This document shows positions 4,594 to 6,030 of a DNA stretch of 6,030 bases, piece after piece. The stretch spans positions 1 to 6,030 of the forward strand of contig CANDHX010000087.1 in the NCBI GenBank assembly GCA_947384645.1. The letters run 5' to 3'. The DNA is from an uncultured Mycoplasmatota bacterium. Lineage in GTDB: Bacteria; Bacillota_I; Bacilli_A; RF39; UBA660. Positions within the stretch are counted from its first letter, which is position 1. Each line of letters begins with the position of its first letter. The notes under the pieces are model-generated. The model was not told the DNA's origin, ran no database searches, and worked only from the letters and a program-made list of their open reading frames with translations. The translations under genes and the position numbers were made by a program.

Positions 4594-5577
4594 GTGTTAG
4601 ATAACGAAGACTCACAAATTTTAGATATTATTTCGAATTTAAATCCACAAAACGGTACTCTATCTATAAATTTTTTAAATCGAGAAATCGTCCAAAAAGC
4701 ATTTGACTCGTTTAAGACAATCGTTTCTAAAAAGGCAACAAATATCGATTGTCCCATTGATTTGCCAGATGGATTAGATATAGTAACTTATTATGAAAAA
4801 GCTTCGACTAGAGTGATGAGTGATATAACTAGAGATAAAATACAAAAATCAGCTTACTTTTATCTCAATAGATTAACAGAAAACAGAGATTATGTTGGTA
4901 TCATAAATTTGTTTATGACAAAAAGTATAGATGAATTAAATAGCTACTTCGACGATACAACTTTAGAAACTCTAGCCATATTTTATGGATATTTAGGTTA
5001 CTTAATAGATGTTAAAAATAGAAAAATTACTTGTGATACACTACTCCATTTAAAAAGACAACACCTATGGATTGAAGACTTAAAAAATAACCGTGGGTTT
5101 ACTACTATTAATGATAAAGCTAGAAAGATAACGACTTCGATTTTTGATATGCTTTACGATGTCGGATTAGACGAAAATGCCATTGCAAATTCTTTTGATT
5201 TCTACTTTACTAACCCAAACCCTGATAATTTACTATCGAGATATGCAAAAGAATACACAGAAAATCCAGAAAAAGTTTTCATGTTCAAAAAATACATGAT
5301 AAGGATTATGTTTTCTGACATTTACCTAAATTTAAAAGCGAGTGAAGACGGCGAAGATACGGATTTCGATGAAGAATTATTAAAATATATAGAGAATTCT
5401 ATCAAAAAAGGAGAATATCTGCTACCCTCTAACCAGTTGCTTAGAAAAAGACTATACTTAAAATCGTATTCTTGCCTTAGAACGGATTACGATAGACATT
5501 TCTTAGTAAGCATTCTTATAGTCAAAGATGAAATTAAAACTTTAAAACTATCGAATCCTCTATATTTTCTCGATTAA
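4594..5577 (+). CDS. Uncharacterised soluble, helix-rich protein (327 aa, GTG start)
   Basis: I do not recognise this protein. The GTG at 4594 is chosen because AGGGGG ends 7 bases before it and the promoter at 4539-4568 places the mRNA start near 4575; the protein begins MLDNEDSQILD. There is no signal peptide and no hydrophobic segment long enough to cross the membrane, so it should be cytoplasmic. It looks mostly helical, with a Tyr/Phe/Leu-rich middle (about residues 125-140) and an acidic patch EDGEDTDFDEE (about 251-261). The C-terminal part is basic and Tyr/Leu-rich (LLRKRLYLKSYSCLRTDYDRHFL, in two halves at about 282-304). No nucleotide-binding, DNA-binding or catalytic motif stands out, and the two Cys near 53 and 147 and one at 294 form no metal-site pattern. 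It is a single-gene unit, ending in a terminator shared with uvrC. Codon use resembles its neighbours, so recent transfer is not indicated. Confidence 0.85.
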   Translation: MLDNEDSQILDIISNLNPQNGTLSINFLNREIVQKAFDSFKTIVSKKATNIDCPIDLPDGLDIVTYYEKASTRVMSDITRDKIQKSAYFYLNRLTENRDYVGIINLFMTKSIDELNSYFDDTTLETLAIFYGYLGYLIDVKNRKITCDTLLHLKRQHLWIEDLKNNRGFTTINDKARKITTSIFDMLYDVGLDENAIANSFDFYFTNPNPDNLLSRYAKEYTENPEKVFMFKKYMIRIMFSDIYLNLKASEDGEDTDFDEELLKYIENSIKKGEYLLPSNQLLRKRLYLKSYSCLRTDYDRHFLVSILIVKDEIKTLKLSNPLYFLD

Positions 5578-5579
5578 AA

Positions 5580-5603
5580 CCACTATAACTAGTGGCTCTT
5601 TTT
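5580..5603. terminator. Bidirectional terminator between the unknown gene and uvrC
   Basis: CCACTA (5580-5585) and TAGTGG (5590-5595) form a 6-bp stem with loop TAAC. On the plus strand it is followed by CTCTTTTT, and on the minus strand by TTTTAAT. It lies between two convergent genes whose stop codons are only 24 bases apart, so it can end both transcripts. The U-tract on the plus side overlaps the uvrC stop codon. Confidence 0.85.
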
Positions 5604-6030
5604 ATTCCATATTCTTAAAATATTCGCTTAAATTTTCTGCAATGTTTAAAGGTATTACCTCCGTTAGCTCTTCTATAGACGCATTCTTGATAGACTTTAA
5701 ACTGCCAAACCTTTTTATCAAAGCCTTTCTTCTTTTCTCGCCTAATCCCTCTATATTTTCTAAAACACTTTGAATCGAACCTTTACTTCTTATTTGTCTG
5801 TGATAATTTATAGTAAATCTGTGTACCTCATCTTGCATCCTAGTCAAATAATGGAAAAGATTTGACGTTCTATCCAAAGGTATTATATTCAATTCTTCGT
5901 CGACCAAATCGTTGGTTTGGTGTTTATTATTTTTCTTTAACCCAACGAGCTTTATATCTAAATTCAAATCTGACATTATCTCACGAGCAGCGTTTATTTG
6001 ATTTTCACCGCCATCTAAAATTATCAAATC
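5602..6030 (-). CDS. uvrC: UvrC, excinuclease ABC subunit C, C-terminal 142 residues (5' end beyond window)
   Basis: UvrC makes the two incisions around bulky DNA lesions during UvrABC nucleotide excision repair. The frame is open to the right edge (it reads DLIILDGG from 6030), so the gene begins outside the window and no internal start should be used. The visible part covers the end of the RNase H-like endonuclease domain. It includes ILDGGENQINAA (fragment residues 4-15, with one of the catalytic acids in DGG) and RMQDEVHRF (64-72, with the conserved active-site His at 70). Then comes the tandem helix-hairpin-helix DNA-binding region from about 89 to 137, with IEGLGEKRRKALIKRFGS and ASIEELTEV. 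All expected motifs are intact and the C-terminus has normal length. It converges on the unknown gene and shares its terminator. Confidence 0.97.
   Translation of the reverse strand, partial: DLIILDGGENQINAAREIMSDLNLDIKLVGLKKNNKHQTNDLVDEELNIIPLDRTSNLFHYLTRMQDEVHRFTINYHRQIRSKGSIQSVLENIEGLGEKRRKALIKRFGSLKSIKNASIEELTEVIPLNIAENLSEYFKNME

Noticed and set aside
4494..4757. 87-codon minus-strand frame overlapping the start of the unknown gene
   Set aside because: It crosses the consensus promoter and the start of the plus-strand gene and has no ribosome site; it is a shadow frame.

Overview
This window comes from a low-GC, AT-rich Gram-positive bacterium (Bacillota). The evidence is strong AGGAGG-type ribosome sites, consensus sigma-A promoters and a YfhO/CsbB-type envelope glycosylation pair. 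The style of the proteins suggests the Erysipelotrichia or a nearby lineage, but this is only an impression from sequence.

Layout from left to right. (1) Positions 1-75 hold a 15-bp tandem repeat. It reads in frame as FYYPD pentapeptides and ends in a stop, so it is probably the 3' tail of a gene cut by the window edge. (2) Positions 215-3606 are a two-gene operon: a YfhO-type multispanning glycosyltransferase, then a CsbB/GtrB-type family 2 glycosyltransferase. By analogy with known three-component systems, the second gene charges the undecaprenyl-phosphate lipid with a sugar and the first transfers the sugar to an envelope polymer outside the membrane. No flippase gene is present in the window. 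(3) Positions about 3607-4467 look like an ordinary long intergenic gap but hold the most interesting content. There are two tandem modules of the same design. Each has a 29-30 residue hydrophobic peptide on the minus strand, and a short noncoding RNA on the plus strand that converges on it and ends at a hairpin lying at the toxin stop codon. This is the architecture of a type I toxin-antitoxin locus of the Fst/par kind, but the peptides do not look like Fst. (4) Positions 4539-5577 hold an unrecognised soluble protein gene with a near-perfect promoter and a GTG start. (5) Positions 5602-6030 are the 3' end of uvrC on the minus strand, sharing a bidirectional terminator with the unknown gene.

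In the right-hand module (about 4140-4467) both promoters, the terminator and a hairpin that hides the toxin ribosome site are all clear. The left-hand module (about 3659-3962) keeps the peptide, ribosome site and hairpins, but both of its -10 elements are poor matches. Its antitoxin may instead be supplied by readthrough from the glycosylation operon, for which no other terminator is visible. The pairing sequences differ between the modules but match within each one, which suggests each RNA silences only its own toxin.

All assignments come from reading the sequence by eye; no database search or RNA folding was run.
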